Assembly (NCBI GenBank): GCA_047639325.1
Contig: JBLINN010000231.1
Span: forward strand, 1 to 7,131
DNA: 7,131 bases
Source: NVQY01 sp047639325
GTDB taxonomy: Bacteria; Pseudomonadota; Alphaproteobacteria; Rhodobacterales; Rhodobacteraceae
Reading direction: 5' to 3'
Below, one piece after another: positions 5,778-7,131 of the stretch (its first letter is position 1; every line of letters starts with the position of its first letter). The notes under the pieces are model-generated. The model was given only the letters and a program-made list of their open reading frames with translations, searched no databases and was not told where the DNA came from. The translations under genes were made by a program, and so were the position numbers.

Positions 5778-5949
5778 CAATCGGAGCCAAACAGCCCTCA
5801 TGAGAGCAGGGTCAGACGCGAGCGCTGGAACGATACACCCACGCCGCCCGCAGGTTCTAAATCGACCAAGCCAAGATAGGCGGTCGAAAACCACATCATT
5901 CAACGTCAACGGCCCGATTGATATCCAGTCGTGGCTTAAAAGGAGAACC

Positions 5950-6690
5950 ATGACGATTTATTCTAAAATGAGAATATCCAACCCTACACCTTATTTCGAA
6001 ACACCAGCTCAAGTTTTGAACGACGACAACCTTTGCCATGATGACAAGGTGGAGGTCCTGAGATCAATGGCACTGGACGCGGATCAAATTTTGGAAGCGA
6101 CGGCCGAAGGGATGCCGTGGGGCAGTCCGGGATATGATACCAAGGACCTCCAGTCCGCATTGATCCAACTCGAAAAGATCAAAGAAACTGACGGTGTTGA
6201 AGCCTCAAATCTGCACAATGCCAGTTTCAATCGGATCATGGTGGTAACAACTATGGATCAGGAGATGAACCGCATCATCGCTCATAAGGCCTATAATATG
6301 GCTGAGGTGGCGGGCGGCAAAGTGTACTTGCTGAGCGTCGTCCCGTCGGAATTCGAAGGGATCGGATTAACGGCCGCAGGGCCGATGGTTACCTCGGTCC
6401 CCCTGGTTGCGACTGATGACACGGATATGCTTGAGGACCGCAACCGGCAACTTGAGGCTCTGAGGGGTGAATTGGAATCCAGCGTTGAGACTGATGTTGA
6501 GGTGCGCAGTGGCCAAATCGAACAAGTAATTTTTGATTATGCAGATGAATGCGATGCGGATGTCATTGTAGTCGGCTCTCCTAACAGATCATGGCTCGAA
6601 GCTATTTTGGAGACGTCAATTTCCCACAAAGTCACGAGGTCCGCGCTGTGTCCTGTTTTGGTCATACCGGAAGCGGGAGAGCCCGCCTGA
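5950..6690 (+). CDS. Universal stress protein with an N-terminal extension
   Basis: A 246-residue protein. Residues about 92-240 form a UspA domain: FNRIMVVTTMD opens the fold, GGKVYLLSVVP is the second strand, DADVIVVGS precedes the loop, and RSALCPVLVIP is the typical last strand. The nucleotide loop is unusual. The pattern G-2X-G-9X-G(S/T) would need glycines at 212 and 222 but has N212 and T222; only G209 and S223 are kept, so ATP binding is doubtful. Residues 1 to about 85 are a separate acidic helical segment (around PAQVLNDDNL, DDKVEVLRSMALDADQI, LQSALIQLEKI), resembling short proteobacterial proteins of unknown function. USPs usually have about 140-160 residues per domain, so this is a one-domain USP with an added module. 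The ATG at 5950 has AAAAGGAGA a few bases upstream; a frame extending back to 5752 has no support. Codon use looks less GC-rich than in the purine genes. Confidence 0.88.
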   Translation: MTIYSKMRISNPTPYFETPAQVLNDDNLCHDDKVEVLRSMALDADQILEATAEGMPWGSPGYDTKDLQSALIQLEKIKETDGVEASNLHNASFNRIMVVTTMDQEMNRIIAHKAYNMAEVAGGKVYLLSVVPSEFEGIGLTAAGPMVTSVPLVATDDTDMLEDRNRQLEALRGELESSVETDVEVRSGQIEQVIFDYADECDADVIVVGSPNRSWLEAILETSISHKVTRSALCPVLVIPEAGEPA

Positions 6691-6737
6691 AAACTGAAGA
6701 TCAACTTCAAGCCCATGCTACTAAAGGAGATGATTTT

Positions 6738-6959
6738 ATGGCCAAATTGGCAATTATGGCTGCATTTACAGCCTCCGGCGCGCGTAAAGAAACCCCGCTG
6801 GAAAAGACCTCGCGCATCGTGCGCGTAATAACTGACGACGCAGCAGAGGTGCGTCACGCGAAGACCGCACGCTTACGCAAAGCGCGCTTTGATAACCAAG
6901 CTGATAAAACTGCTGATACGGTCACGGTGAAACCAGGCAAAGTTCGCAATAGTCGTTAG
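6738..6959 (+). CDS. Small basic protein of unknown function
   Basis: A 73-residue protein I cannot assign to a family. A short hydrophobic, alanine-rich start (MAKLAIMAAFTASGA) is followed by a Lys/Arg-rich body (about residues 16-50, including HAKTARLRKARF) and a basic, probably disordered C-terminus ending in RNSR. There is no clear signal peptide or membrane segment. A well-placed AAAGGAGA lies about 8 bases before the ATG at 6738, which argues for real translation. A longer frame back to 6591 would overlap the USP gene out of frame and ignores this site. It begins 47 bases after the USP stop with no terminator between them, so the two are probably co-transcribed. A nucleic-acid-binding or stress-related role would be a guess based on charge and context. 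Confidence 0.7.
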   Translation: MAKLAIMAAFTASGARKETPLEKTSRIVRVITDDAAEVRHAKTARLRKARFDNQADKTADTVTVKPGKVRNSR

Positions 6960-6973
6960 TTGAGGCGCTTGGT

Positions 6974-7038
6974 GGCGGTTGTTTTGCAAAGACTGCAGGC
7001 AATTCGAGCAAAGTCTGATAACCGTTACAACAACAGCC
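6974..7038. repeat. Long inverted repeat after the small gene
   Basis: ggcggttgtt (6974-6983) pairs with aacaacagcc (7029-7038) at 9 of 10 positions. Inside lies agact (6990-6994 region) with agtct (7012-7016), and gcaaagact/gcaaagtct also repeats directly with one change. A folded transcript could form a two-tier hairpin soon after the stop at 6959. No proper T-run follows, so calling it a terminator would be weak. The rest of the tail to 7131 shows no gene. Confidence 0.35.
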
Positions 7039-7131
7039 AGCGTCTGTTTGTATGTTCAGGGAGTATCCGAAACTCTGTGTATGGGGATTGGCCCATGCGG
7101 TTAAAACGGGTCACTTATTGAACCGTTCGGG

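Larger units (their letters stand above)
5332..5949. other. 618-base region without a convincing gene
   Basis: Every frame is broken or lacks start signals. On the minus strand, 5386-5496 is an open stretch of 36 codons with protein-like composition (it includes VVEGLTAELRKIAGN) but is bounded upstream by a stop and has no ribosome site; it could be the tail of a decayed gene. A 60-codon plus-strand frame at 5503-5685 and an 81-codon minus-strand frame at 5706-5951 show no family features and no ribosome site that I can see. The right end contains the FNR-like box and the long leader of the stress-protein gene. The region separates the GC-rich purine locus from the lower-GC stress unit. Confidence 0.6.

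Noticed and set aside
5752..5949. A 66-residue N-terminal extension of the stress protein
   Set aside because: A strong AAAAGGAGA site directly precedes the ATG at 5950, and the extension overlaps the FNR-like box and lacks protein-like conservation.
5706..5951. An 81-codon minus-strand frame opposite the stress-protein leader
   Set aside because: It starts inside the USP start region, has no ribosome site that I can see, and shows no recognisable family.
1..7131. CRISPR array, tRNA, rRNA or insertion sequence
   Set aside because: No regularly spaced repeats, no cloverleaf-like segment and no transposase with flanking inverted repeats were seen by eye on either strand.

Overview
The window looks like a chromosomal piece from an alphaproteobacterium, most likely of the Rhodobacterales/Roseobacter group. 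This is inferred from the GC-rich codon use, strong AGGAGG/AAGGGA-type ribosome sites, a small ribbon-helix-helix protein of a type I associate with this group, and a fused allantoinase/OHCU decarboxylase gene. No BLAST or taxonomic search was possible.

Layout. The left and centre hold a divergently organised purine (urate to ureide) catabolic locus. From a shared 141-base intergenic region (1798-1938), a minus-strand series runs left: 5-hydroxyisourate hydrolase (uraH, 1444-1797), a glyoxalase I-like VOC enzyme (923-1318), a small muconolactone-isomerase-family protein (503-814) and a ribbon-helix-helix domain protein (49-441). A compact plus-strand operon runs right: a bifunctional PuuE allantoinase-UraD decarboxylase (1939-3351), ureidoglycolate lyase (allA, 3348-3854, overlapping by 4 bases) and an NCS2 purine/uracil-xanthine permease (3898-5331, 43 bases downstream). 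Together they import a purine, open hydroxyisourate (UraH), decarboxylate OHCU to allantoin (UraD half), hydrolyse allantoin to allantoate (PuuE half) and cleave ureidoglycolate to glyoxylate and urea (AllA). Two steps are absent from the window: urate oxidation, and allantoate to ureidoglycolate.

After the permease the character changes. Bases 5332-5949 carry no convincing gene. GC content appears to drop, and next comes a two-gene unit: a universal stress protein with an unusual N-terminal extension and a degenerate nucleotide-binding loop (5950-6690), then a 73-residue basic protein of unknown function (6738-6959). An FNR-like box lies about 180 bases upstream, hinting at oxygen-responsive control. 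The last 172 bases hold no gene that I can see.

Most interesting items: the intact fused catalytic centres in PuuE-UraD, the dyad in the divergent promoter, the noncanonical USP with its FNR-like box and small partner gene, a 21-base tandem repeat that copies the 3' end of the isomerase gene, and hairpins overlapping stop codons in the minus-strand genes. None amounts to a clearly new system.
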